From Planctomycetota bacterium (GTDB lineage: Bacteria; Planctomycetota; B15-G4; SIAN01): a DNA stretch of 64,000 bases. Below the pieces are notes generated by a model. That model had not been told where the DNA came from, did no database searches, and worked only from the letters and a program-made list of their open reading frames with translations. The stretch lies in the NCBI GenBank assembly GCA_016795285.1, contig JAEUIC010000041.1:62001-126000 (forward strand), written 5' to 3'. The position numbers were made by a program, and so were the translations under genes. This document shows, piece by piece, positions 56,215 to 64,000 of this stretch; the first letter of the stretch is position 1, and every line of letters starts with the position of its first letter.

Positions 56215-57194
56215 TCAGCGTTTCCGGTTGCGCGCCGCTCCGTAGACCTTGCGGAGCGCCTCGAGCCGCTCGGCGAGCGCGACCCGCAGCTCCGGCGGCT
56301 CGAGCGCTTCGACGTCGGGTCCCAGACGGAGCAGCTCGCCGACGGCGACCTCGATCGACTCGATCGGGAGCGCGATGCGATGCCACCCGTCGGCGTCGAG
56401 CGGACCGGCCGCCGCCACCGCGCGCGCCGTCGCGAAGTCGAGGCGCGCGAGGCGGTGGAGCGCCGCCGGCCGCGCTCGCACCAGCGCCCGCCCCGCCTGC
56501 ATGCGCGCCTCGTACTCCTTCGCGAACTGCTTCCAGTAGCGGCGCAGCTCGAAGCGCGGCGGCACCTTGCCGACCTCCTCTTCGACGTGGAGCTCGAGGA
56601 TCGAGCCGACGCGGTAGGTGCGCGGCTGCGTTCCGACGGCGGCGACGAGGTACCAGACGCCCGCCTTCAGCACGAGCCCGAGCGGCAGCACGCGCCGCTC
56701 GACGATCCCCTTCCAGCGCTCGTAGCGCATCTGCACCAGCCGCCCGCTCCAGACCGCCAGCGCGAGTTGCGGCAGCAGGCGCTGCGGATCGGGCCCTGGA
56801 ACCAGGCGATCGGATCGAGGTGGAAGCGCGCCGCGACGCGCTTCGCCGCGTGCGCCGTCGACTCGGGCAGCGCCGCCAGCAGCTTGAGCCGCATCGTCTC
56901 GGCCGCCGTCCCGAGCCCGAGCTCCTCCGCGGCGAACGGCACGCCGGCGAGGAAGAGGCTCTCCGCCTCGGGCCGATCGAGTCCCGTGAGCCGCGTCTGG
57001 TAGCCGTCGCGCAGCGCGAAGCCGCCCTGCCGCCCGGTCTCCGCGACGATCGGCACGCCGGCAGCGCTCAACGCATCGATGTCGCGGTAGATCGTCCGCA
57101 CCGACACCTCGAAGACCTCGGCCAACGCGCGCGCCGAGACGCGCCCCTGCGTCTTCAGCCGCAACAGGATCGAGAGGAGCCGGCTCGCTTGCAT
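56215..57194 (-). pseudogene. HTH/WYL-domain transcriptional regulator with a frameshift
   Basis: The N-terminal frame (ATG 57194) encodes an HTH_11 DNA-binding domain (MQASRLLSILLRLKTQGRVSARALAEVFEVSVRTIYRDIDALSAAGVPI) and the following helical region to about RFHLDPIAWFQGP. The WYL domain continues in the -1 frame from PDPQRLLPQLALAVWSGRLVQMRYERWKG to the stop at 56215. A WCX-like C-terminal part (AVGELLRLGPDVEALEPPELR) is included. Joining at the GGGCCC run (56791-56796) gives a normal 327-residue protein, so one C is missing. This may be a real frameshift, a sequencing error in the homopolymer, or recoding. WYL proteins sense a small ligand and regulate transcription. Confidence 0.8.
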
Positions 57195-57323
57195 GGCGCC
57201 GCAGGATGCCGCGGCGGTGGGGCGGGAGGGAGCGGTGCGCGGCGCCCCCGTACCATGCGCCGCGCATCGGTCGCGGCCACGGTGGCGTCAATGGTGGCGG
57301 CAACGGTCGCAGTGGAGCTTGGC

Positions 57324-58322
57324 ATGAAGCGGTGGCAACTCGTCGCGTCGTTCGGGGCGTTCGCGCTGCTCGGTACTTGGTGGGCGGCGCAGGGGAGCGC
57401 GGCGGCGCCGCAAGCTTCGCCACCGGCCGCGCCCGCCGCGGCGTCGCCCGCTCCGCAGCGCGCGGTGCTGGTCACCGGGGCGAGCTCCGGCATCGGCCGC
57501 AAGACGACCGAGCTGCTCGCGGCGAACGGCTTCTTCGTCTACGCCGGCGCGCGCAAGGAGGCCGACCTCGCGGAGCTCGGCAAGCTCGCGAACGTGCAGC
57601 CGATCGAGCTCGACGTGACGAAGCAGGAGCAGATCGACGAGGCGGTGCAGACGGTGCGCGACGGCGGGCGCGGGCTCTGGGGGCTCATCAACAACGCGGG
57701 CGTCGCGGTGCTCGGGCCGCTGATCGAGCTGCGCGAGAGCGACCTCGACTTCCAGCTCGATGCCAACGTCTACGGCCCCTACCGCATGACGCAGGCGTTC
57801 GCGCCGCTCCTGATCGAGAGCAAGGGGCGCGTCGCGACGACTGGCTCGATCTCCGGCATCGTCACGTGGGCGATGGGCGGCGCTTACACGATGAGTAAGC
57901 ACGCGGTCGAGGCGTTCAGCGACACGCTCGCTGCCGAGCTCGCGCCCTTCGGCGTGCAGGTGAGCCTGATCGACCCGGGCAACTACAAGAGCGAGATCAT
58001 GGCGAACATGCGCCAGCGCCTGCTCGACTCGGGCTACGCGAGCAAGGGCTCGCGCTACGAGAGGATGATGGAGCTGCTCCTCGCCAGCCCGACCGATCGC
58101 GATCAGTACAAGGAGCCCGACGAGGTGGCGCAGGCGTTCCTGGCCGCGATGAGCGCGGAGAAGCCGAAGCGCCGCTACCTCGTCGTCCCGAACCAGGCGG
58201 AGGCAGCGACGACGATCAAGGCGGCGCTCGCGCGCGTCGTCCAGCTCAACGCCGACCAGCCCTACACCTACGATCGCGACGCGCTGGTGAAGCTGCTCGA
58301 TGAGGCGCTGGCGGCGCGATAG
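57324..58322 (+). CDS. short-chain dehydrogenase/reductase with N-terminal membrane segment
   Basis: This 332-residue protein starts at ATG 57324 with GGAG upstream. A hydrophobic N-terminus (LVASFGAFALLGTWWA) and an Ala/Pro linker (about 23-44) precede a classical SDR domain. The cofactor site is TGASSGIG (51-58), the NNAG motif is in LINNAGVAVL, and the catalytic Ser175/Tyr188/Lys192 sit in ATTGSISG and YTMSK. After the active site comes a PGNYKSEI substrate loop. The substrate is unknown. The membrane anchor is unusual for SDRs, so the enzyme may act at the membrane or be exported. Confidence 0.9.
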   Translation: MKRWQLVASFGAFALLGTWWAAQGSAAAPQASPPAAPAAASPAPQRAVLVTGASSGIGRKTTELLAANGFFVYAGARKEADLAELGKLANVQPIELDVTKQEQIDEAVQTVRDGGRGLWGLINNAGVAVLGPLIELRESDLDFQLDANVYGPYRMTQAFAPLLIESKGRVATTGSISGIVTWAMGGAYTMSKHAVEAFSDTLAAELAPFGVQVSLIDPGNYKSEIMANMRQRLLDSGYASKGSRYERMMELLLASPTDRDQYKEPDEVAQAFLAAMSAEKPKRRYLVVPNQAEAATTIKAALARVVQLNADQPYTYDRDALVKLLDEALAAR

Positions 58323-58393
58323 GGCGCCTGCGATGCAGTGAAACCTTGCGACGCAGCGCGCCGCGCTCGTAGGCTGCGCCGCTCTTCTCTCGC

Positions 58394-58400
58394 GAAGGAG
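58394..58400 (+). promoter_or_regulatory. ribosome binding site for the TTG start at 58407
   Basis: GAAGGAG lies six bases before TTG 58407. It makes this start much more likely than the ATG at 58338, which is 69 bases upstream and would give an Arg-rich N-terminus without a signal peptide. Confidence 0.75.
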
Positions 58401-58406
58401 TCTCGC

Positions 58407-59702
58407 TTGCTTCGCTCGCTTCGATCTGGCGGCGCTCTCGCGCTGCTCGCTGCGGCGGCTTGGCCCGCGTTGGCAACGCCGCCCGCATTCGCGGCGCCGC
58501 CCGCGCGCGCGTTGCCGCAAGCCGCACCCGCTGTGACACCCGCTGGTGCCCCCTCGTTCCCGCGCCTGCTGGTCTACGGCGGCGATCTCACCATCGTCGA
58601 GCAGATCGCGCCGGTCGTGCTGACGGCGGGGCGCAACACGGTGCGGCTCGACTTCGTGCGCGGCAACGCCGACGTCGCGTCGCTCGAGGTGGTGCCGCTC
58701 GATCGCCCGGGCGAGGTGAAGGTCGCCGCGCTCTTCCGCCGCGACGACCTCGGCAACGCCACCTTCGTCGAGCTCGACGCCGCGAAGCCGGGCCCCGAGC
58801 GGCTGCGGCTGCGCTACGCGGCGCGCGGGCTCGCAGCGGGCGTCGCCTACGCGGCCACCTTCGACGCCGCGAAGGGGACGCTCGACCTCGTGCAGGAGCT
58901 CGAGATCAGCAACGGCAGCGGCGAGAGCTTCGCGCAGGCCGACGTGCGCGCCGTCTTCGGCGTGGTGCGCACCGTGCCGTCGACCGCCGTGCTCCACGGT
59001 CGCGCCCCCGATCCCGATCCCAACGCGCCGGCCGGCCTGCCGACGCCGCCGCTCGCGCAGGACTTGGCCGAGCACACCGTGGTGCCGTTCGGGTCGCCGC
59101 TCGCGCTGCCGGACGGCGTCACCGTGCGCCGCCGCGCGCTCGAGCGGCGCGACCTGCCGACCACGCTCGAGTGGCGCTGGGACGCCGGCGCGTGGGGCGG
59201 CCGCGTCTGGCGCGTCGCGAAGGTGGCGAACGGGCCGGGCAGCGCGCTCGGCGGCGTCACCGGCGTCACGCTGCAGCCGGGCAGCCTCTTCCTAGTCGAA
59301 CGCGAGGCGGGCGCGACCGAGCGATTCGTGCGCGGCGGCAGCTTCGGCCCGCTCGTGCCGGGCCAGGAGCTCGAGCTCGATCTCGGGCCGACGCCGGAGC
59401 TGTCGGTCGAGCGGACGGTGATCGATCTGCAGCGCGGCGACCTCGTCTTCGGCGACTACAACAAGGCGCTCGTCTCCTACTCGGAGACGGAGAGCGTGAA
59501 GCTCGTCCTCGACAACCGCGCCGCCGTGCCGCGCACGCTGACGGTGACCGAGCGCGTCAGCACCGCCTCCTTCGAGCTCACCGCATCGAGCGCGCCGGCC
59601 AACCGCAAGGACCAGGTGACGCTCGAGTGGAAGGTCGAGCTGCCGGCCGCCACCAAGGTCGAACTCACCTACACGGTGAAGAAGACGAACCTCCACCCAT
59701 GA
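58407..59702 (+). CDS. DUF4139-like exported protein
   Basis: The protein has 431 residues from TTG 58407. The signal peptide (GGALALLAAAAWPALATPPAFA) is followed by a beta-rich protein: LLVYGGDLTIVEQIAPVVLTAGRNTVRLDFVRGNADVASLEVVPLD, an inner domain with LDLVQELEISNGSGESFAQADVRAVFGVV, and a C-terminal ELSVERTVIDLQRGD ... SESVKLVLDN part. The layout matches DUF4139-type proteins, whose function is unknown. Its stop overlaps the next gene by four bases. The neighbour 59699-60850 is a diverged paralogue, so the pair arose by duplication. Confidence 0.7.
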   Translation: MLRSLRSGGALALLAAAAWPALATPPAFAAPPARALPQAAPAVTPAGAPSFPRLLVYGGDLTIVEQIAPVVLTAGRNTVRLDFVRGNADVASLEVVPLDRPGEVKVAALFRRDDLGNATFVELDAAKPGPERLRLRYAARGLAAGVAYAATFDAAKGTLDLVQELEISNGSGESFAQADVRAVFGVVRTVPSTAVLHGRAPDPDPNAPAGLPTPPLAQDLAEHTVVPFGSPLALPDGVTVRRRALERRDLPTTLEWRWDAGAWGGRVWRVAKVANGPGSALGGVTGVTLQPGSLFLVEREAGATERFVRGGSFGPLVPGQELELDLGPTPELSVERTVIDLQRGDLVFGDYNKALVSYSETESVKLVLDNRAAVPRTLTVTERVSTASFELTASSAPANRKDQVTLEWKVELPAATKVELTYTVKKTNLHP

Positions 59703-60850
59703 GCCCACTCCTCCGTCGTTCCCATCCGTTGCTCGCGTGTGTCGCGGCCGCGCTGTTCGGCGCGCTCGCTCCCGCGGCGCTCGCGCAGGCGCCCGTGCGG
59801 CCCGACGGCGACGGCTTCGTCGAGGTGGTCGTGCCGACCGCGCCGCAGAGCGTGACGCTGCGCCTCACGAGCGACCAGCCGGCGAACGTCGCCACCACGC
59901 GCACGGTGGCGCTGACGCAGGGGCGCAACCGGCTGCGCTTCGACTGGAGTCGCGAGCGGCTCGACGAGGGGTCGCTGCGCTTCGAGGTCGCGCCGGCCAA
60001 CGCCACCGCGTCGGTGGTGCAGCGCGAGAAGATCCACCGCCGCGGCGGGATGGTCTACTTCGACGTCGAAGCGGCGAGCGACGGGCCGGCCACGCTGACC
60101 ACGCGCTACCTGCTCGGCGGCATCGGCTGGCGCGTCGCCTACACCGGGATGCTCGACGCAGCGGGCGCGACGCTCGCGCTCGTCGGCACGGTCGAGGTGA
60201 CCAACCGCTCGGGCCAGGATCTCGCCGACGCGCGCATCGTCTTCGACGGCGGCGAGCTGCCCGCGCTCTCGCTGGCGCAAGGCGAGCGGCGCGAAGTGGA
60301 GCTCTTCCGCGTCGAGGGCGTCCCGCTGCAGCGGCGCTACCGCTTCGATCCGGCCCGCTACGGCGCGACGCCGGCCATCGAGATCGAGGTAGAGAACCGC
60401 GTCGGAACGCCGCTTTCGCGGCCGTTCCTGCCGGCCGGCCGGATCCGCCTGCTGGCGCCGCAAGCGGACGGGCAGCCGGGGCTGATCGGCGAGGACGTGC
60501 TGCCGGCGACGCCGCTCAACGCCGCGGCGAAGCTCTACGTCGGCCACGCGCGCGACCTGGTGGTGGAGCGCACCGTCGTCGCGCAAGGCAACGAGAACGA
60601 GCGGCGCGATCGCTGGAACAAGGTGGTCGCCTACGACCAGCGCACCAAGCTCGCGTTCAAGCTGCGCAACGGCGGCAACACGCCGGCGACGCTGCTCCTG
60701 GTCGAGCGGCCGGGCGCCCCCTTCGAGGTGGTCGGCGCGAGCCACGCCGCGAACAAGAGCGCGCTCGACACGGTCGAGGTCGAGGTGGTGCTCCCGCCGG
60801 GCGGCACTGTCGACGCCTCGCTCGAGTGGCTGCGGCGCAACCTCTGGTGA
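59699..60850 (+). CDS. DUF4139-like exported protein, paralogue of the preceding gene
   Basis: The protein has 383 residues. ATG 59699 overlaps the upstream stop. The signal peptide (LLACVAAALFGALAPAALAQ) is followed by VTLRLTSDQPANVATTRTVALTQGRNRLRFDWSRERLDEGSLRFEV, which aligns with the first domain of the upstream protein. ALVGTVEVTNRSGQDLADARIVFDGGEL and DLVVERTVVAQGNENERRDRWNKVVAYDQRTKLAFKLRNGGNTPATLLLVERPG follow, with the DUF4139 ending. It overlaps the metalloprotease gene by four bases (GTGA), so the three genes form one operon, probably making a secreted complex. Confidence 0.7.
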   Translation: MSPLLRRSHPLLACVAAALFGALAPAALAQAPVRPDGDGFVEVVVPTAPQSVTLRLTSDQPANVATTRTVALTQGRNRLRFDWSRERLDEGSLRFEVAPANATASVVQREKIHRRGGMVYFDVEAASDGPATLTTRYLLGGIGWRVAYTGMLDAAGATLALVGTVEVTNRSGQDLADARIVFDGGELPALSLAQGERREVELFRVEGVPLQRRYRFDPARYGATPAIEIEVENRVGTPLSRPFLPAGRIRLLAPQADGQPGLIGEDVLPATPLNAAAKLYVGHARDLVVERTVVAQGNENERRDRWNKVVAYDQRTKLAFKLRNGGNTPATLLLVERPGAPFEVVGASHAANKSALDTVEVEVVLPPGGTVDASLEWLRRNLW

Positions 60851-63800
60851 GAGGCGGCGCGCTCGCTCGCGTCGCGGTCGCGCTGGCGCTGGCGAGCGCC
60901 GCCGCCGCGGCATGGGCGAGCGGCACCGGTCCCGCCGCGCGTGACGACGAGGCGCTCGCGCGCAAGGCGGCGCGCCGCGCGCCGCTCGAGGCGCTGCGCG
61001 AGCCGCCGCGCGCCGAGGCACCGATCGCGCTGCCGGCGGCCGACGCGGGCGTCGCGGTGCAGCACGTCGGCGCGCTGAGCGTGGCGCTGTCGGAGGACGG
61101 CGGCTTCTCGGCGCTCGCGCGCCCCGAGCAGGAGCGCGGCGTCGCGCCGCTCCTCTCGCTCTTCCCCGACACGACGACGTCGCGCGTCAGCCTCTTCGTC
61201 GATGGCGAGGCGCGCATGGTCGCGCCGCGCGCCGGTCTCTCGCTGCGCGGCGACGGCGTGCAGCTCGTCGCACGCGAGGGCGATCTCGAGGTGGTGGTGG
61301 CGGTGACCGGCGGCGCGCCGCGCGTCGACGAGGCGGCGTTGGCCGAGCGGTCGCGGCTGCGCGTCGAAGCGAGCGTGGCGAACCGCGGCGGCGTGCCGCA
61401 CCAGGTCGGGCTGCGGCTGCTGCTCGACCTGATCGACGGCTTCGAGGATGCGCCGGCGGTGCGTCTCGGTCGCCGCAACGAGCTCTCCGCCAGCGACGAA
61501 TGGGTCGGCGACGCGGTGCCGGCGCTCCTCTCCGTCGGCGCGCGCGAGCTGCTGCTGCGCGGCGTCGGTGGCCACGCGCCCGATCGCGCGCTGCTCGGTC
61601 CGCTCGCCCCGTTCCTCGCCGCGCCATACGACCTGCCGTTCGCCGCCGGCGCGCCGCTCGCGCCCGACAGCGCGCTCGCGCTCTATGCCGATCCGCAGCC
61701 GCTGCCGCCCGGCGCCGCCCGCTCGCTCGCCGTCGAGTTCGTCGCGGCGGGGGGTGGCGCGCCGGCGCCGCTCGACGCGCGGCCGCCCCTCTTCTCGCGC
61801 GCCTTCGTCGAGCCGCTGCCCGGCAGCGACGCGTGGCGCGTGCTCCTCTCGCTCGAGAATGCGCTGAACGGCGCGATCGGTCCGTGCGAGGCGCTGCGCG
61901 TCGATGCGTCGTTCAGCGCGGGGCTCGAGCTGCTGGCCGCGCCCGACGATGCGACGCGGCTCGGCGACCTGCCGCTCGACGCGACGGTGCAGCGCAGCTG
62001 GATCGTGCGACCCAACCTCGCGAGCGGCGGCGGCCAGCTCGTCCGGTTCGAGGTCGCGAGCGGCAAGCCCGACGCGCGCTCGCAGAAGACGATCGACGTC
62101 GGCGTGCCGACGCCGGCGGTCGGGTGGCTCGGCGGCCGGATCGTCGACGTGCAGGGGCGGCCGATCCCTGGCGCCGACGTCGTGCTGGAGCGCAACGGAC
62201 AGCGCATCGCGCAGGTGCGTTCCGACGGCAATGGCGGCTACGGCTTCGGCGGCGTGCCGGCTGGCGCCTGGCAGATCCGCGCCAGCAAGGTGATCTGGCG
62301 CGAGCCGGCCGCGAAGGAGCGGCGCGAGGACTTGGAGAACCTGCTCTACGACGTGGTGCTGACCAGCGCGACGATCGGCAACGACGGGCGCGAGCAACTG
62401 CCGACCGTGACGCCCGGCGGCGGCCGCGACATCGCGCTCGCCCGCTCGCTGACGCGCTACTCGCTCTACTCGTGCACCGAATGGGACGCGTCGCGCGCCT
62501 ACCTCGAGGAGGTCGGGCGCGGCTTGCGGCGCGCCGCCGAGTTCCTCTACGCCGCCAGCGACGGCCACCTCACCTTCGGCCGCGCGGTCGTGGTCGATTG
62601 CGGCGACGGCTGGAACCAGGCCGACCAGTGGGATTGGGCGTGCAACCACATCCATCCCAACGCGAGCGTCGCCGGCATCCGCCATCGCTACGACGCGGCG
62701 AGCGCGCCGTGGAACACTGCCATCAACTTCGGCCGCCACTGGAACGGCCCGTGGGACGCGCACGGCCACTACAGCACCGTCGTCCACGAGTTCGGCCACT
62801 ACGGGCTCGGCCTCTTCGACGAGTACCTCGGCGCGCCGCAAGGCGAGTATCGCGGCCTCTCCTACCCCGAGATGTGCCGCTGCATCATGGGGTACCAGTA
62901 CGCCGACTGGAAGATCTGCTGGCACGGCAACCACCACGCCTACACCAACCAGGGCATGTGGAACGGCCGCAGCTGCTGGCAGCAGATCGAGGAGTGGCAC
63001 GAAGGGTTGCGCGGCGGGTACTTCGCGCCGGTGACGACGCCGGCCGAGCGCGGCGGCGTCGTGCCGCCGCCCTTCGAGACGCGGATCGGCGAAGAGTTGG
63101 CGCTGGTGATCCGCGACCATGACAGCGGCGGCTTCGACGCGACGCTGCAGCTCGCGGGGCTCGCCGGCAGCGAGCGCGCCGGCGCGGTCGTCCACGTCGA
63201 GCAGCGCCACGACGGTCGCACGCTCTACCAGGGGCAGACCTACGGCGACGGCACGATCGGCTTGATGGGCGTCCACGTCGGCGATCGCGTCAGCGCCGTC
63301 GTCGAGGGGCGGCGCGCCGAGTTCACCGTGCGCGAGCGCAGCGCGCGTTACGTGCTCGAGCTCGACGGCGGGCGGGGCGAGACGCTGGCGCCGATGCCGC
63401 GGGTCGTGGTGGTGCCCGAAGTCGCGAACGGCGTCGACGCGGGCGGCGCGATCGAGGTGGCGCCGTGGCTGCCGCTCGACGGAGCGCCGCGGCTGCGCTG
63501 GCGCGGCGAGGCGTCGCGCGAGCTTGCGCCGCTCGCCGGGCTGCCGGGAGTGTTCGGTGCGTCGATCGCCGAGGCGTCGTGGTCGGGGGCGCGCCTCTCC
63601 GGCGAGCTCGTGCTGCCCGACGCGGCGCGCGGCGACTCGACCGTGACGATCGAGGCGGTGCGCGCGGTCGTCGCCGCCGATCGCGAGGAGAGCGTGGCGA
63701 GCTTCGACGGCGCGCTCGAGCTGCGCCTGCCGCCCGGCAGCCTCGCCGCCGGCCAGCGGGTCGTCATCGCGAGCAGCGCCGGGCCGCGCGTGCACGTGGC

Positions 63801-64000
63801 CGCCGATGGCACGGTGGTCGCGCCGGCCGCCGCCGCTCACGCGAGCGTCGGTCGCCTCCACTCGATCGCGGCCGCCGGCGCGCCTGCGCCCTTCGCGCGG
63901 CCGGTGGCGCTGCTGCTCCACGCGCCGGACGGCAGCGCGCTCGAGCGGCTCCACGTGCGCCGCCTCGATCCGGCCACGCGCCGCTTCGAGCGGCTCGAGT
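60847..64000 (+). CDS. CLCA-like secreted zinc metalloprotease, C-terminus beyond window
   Basis: The gene starts at GTG 60847, overlapping the previous stop, and has no stop before the right edge (at least 1051 residues). It has a signal peptide (ARVAVALALASAAAAAWA), a beta-rich N-terminal region and a carboxypeptidase-regulatory-like domain (about 428-480, GRIVDVQGRPIPGADVVLERNGQ). The protease domain follows, with HEFGHYGLGLFDEY (His647, Glu648, His651). The HExxHxxxGxFDEY layout and the following Cys/Trp-rich stretch (CRCIMGYQYADWKICWHGNHH ... SCW) resemble the metalloprotease domain of animal CLCA proteins. More beta domains follow. Coupled to two DUF4139-like genes, it may act on or with them at the surface. 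Confidence 0.85.
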   Translation, partial: MRGGALARVAVALALASAAAAAWASGTGPAARDDEALARKAARRAPLEALREPPRAEAPIALPAADAGVAVQHVGALSVALSEDGGFSALARPEQERGVAPLLSLFPDTTTSRVSLFVDGEARMVAPRAGLSLRGDGVQLVAREGDLEVVVAVTGGAPRVDEAALAERSRLRVEASVANRGGVPHQVGLRLLLDLIDGFEDAPAVRLGRRNELSASDEWVGDAVPALLSVGARELLLRGVGGHAPDRALLGPLAPFLAAPYDLPFAAGAPLAPDSALALYADPQPLPPGAARSLAVEFVAAGGGAPAPLDARPPLFSRAFVEPLPGSDAWRVLLSLENALNGAIGPCEALRVDASFSAGLELLAAPDDATRLGDLPLDATVQRSWIVRPNLASGGGQLVRFEVASGKPDARSQKTIDVGVPTPAVGWLGGRIVDVQGRPIPGADVVLERNGQRIAQVRSDGNGGYGFGGVPAGAWQIRASKVIWREPAAKERREDLENLLYDVVLTSATIGNDGREQLPTVTPGGGRDIALARSLTRYSLYSCTEWDASRAYLEEVGRGLRRAAEFLYAASDGHLTFGRAVVVDCGDGWNQADQWDWACNHIHPNASVAGIRHRYDAASAPWNTAINFGRHWNGPWDAHGHYSTVVHEFGHYGLGLFDEYLGAPQGEYRGLSYPEMCRCIMGYQYADWKICWHGNHHAYTNQGMWNGRSCWQQIEEWHEGLRGGYFAPVTTPAERGGVVPPPFETRIGEELALVIRDHDSGGFDATLQLAGLAGSERAGAVVHVEQRHDGRTLYQGQTYGDGTIGLMGVHVGDRVSAVVEGRRAEFTVRERSARYVLELDGGRGETLAPMPRVVVVPEVANGVDAGGAIEVAPWLPLDGAPRLRWRGEASRELAPLAGLPGVFGASIAEASWSGARLSGELVLPDAARGDSTVTIEAVRAVVAADREESVASFDGALELRLPPGSLAAGQRVVIASSAGPRVHVAADGTVVAPAAAAHASVGRLHSIAAAGAPAPFARPVALLLHAPDGSALERLHVRRLDPATRRFERLE

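Noticed and set aside
61500..63122. Arg-rich plus-strand frame of 540 codons and a 1107-codon minus-strand frame over 60631-63954
   Set aside because: Both are shadows of the metalloprotease gene at 60847-64000, which is read in another frame and has a signal peptide and HEFGHY motif.

Overview
The window is GC-rich bacterial chromosome (about 70% G+C by eye) with densely packed genes and many 1-4 base ATGA/GTGA overlaps. The gene types suggest a high-GC Planctomycetota or a similar environmental lineage. These are a probable sigma-factor/membrane fusion, ECF sigma with anti-sigma, sulfatase-like lipoproteins, carboxypeptidase-regulatory repeats, DUF367/Tsr3, DUF4139 and many glycosyltransferases. 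This is inference from gene content; no rRNA or tRNA gene is present to settle it. No CRISPR array, insertion sequence, prophage or complete mobile element was seen.

Layout. 1-4.3 kb: tail of a membrane protein, a small unknown gene, and clpB with a possible sigma-54 promoter. 4.6-7.3 kb: a GspG-type pseudopilin, then a cupin protein, an AhpD-like protein and an ArsS-type radical SAM enzyme. 7.4-9.2 kb: a lower-GC AlbA_2/ATPase gene of accessory character. 9.2-14.2 kb: a methyltransferase, then a minus-strand run of two proteins of unknown function, a glutathionylspermidine-synthase-like ligase and ispH. 14.3-24.5 kb: sulfatase-like lipoprotein, S41 peptidase, a secreted zincin-like protein with HQMGH, pdxH, DUF3253, a TrmH-type methyltransferase, a peptide transporter and a glycosyltransferase. 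24.5-27.3 kb: a nested inverted-repeat cluster, a thioredoxin-like gene with an in-frame TGA at the first Cys of CGPC (probable selenoprotein), thermonuclease and Tsr3.

27-44 kb is a cell-surface polysaccharide region. It holds a GT-C-like membrane protein, a GT2, a very large protein with SPASM-like Cys cluster, GT2, coiled coil and GT4, two more GT4 enzymes, a beta-propeller protein, a sulfatase-like lipoprotein and a two-gene ABC exporter. 44-49.6 kb is a five-gene minus-strand operon: ECF sigma, putative anti-sigma, DUF4097-like protein, PEGA lipoprotein, and a YidD/TM2-like fusion. 49.7-58.3 kb: class II photolyase, a 915-residue repeat protein, cytochrome P450, a DUF1579-like protein, a frameshifted WYL regulator and an SDR. 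58.4-64 kb: two tandem DUF4139-like proteins coupled to a large CLCA-like metalloprotease that runs off the right edge.

The most notable observation is the thioredoxin-like gene at 24878-25894. A strong ribosome site and leader lie upstream of the TGA, and the whole remaining domain lies downstream in the same frame. Next are the nested inverted repeats between two convergent genes (24558-24825), the multi-domain glycosyltransferase (30141-35033) and the sigma-led envelope operon (44275-49568).
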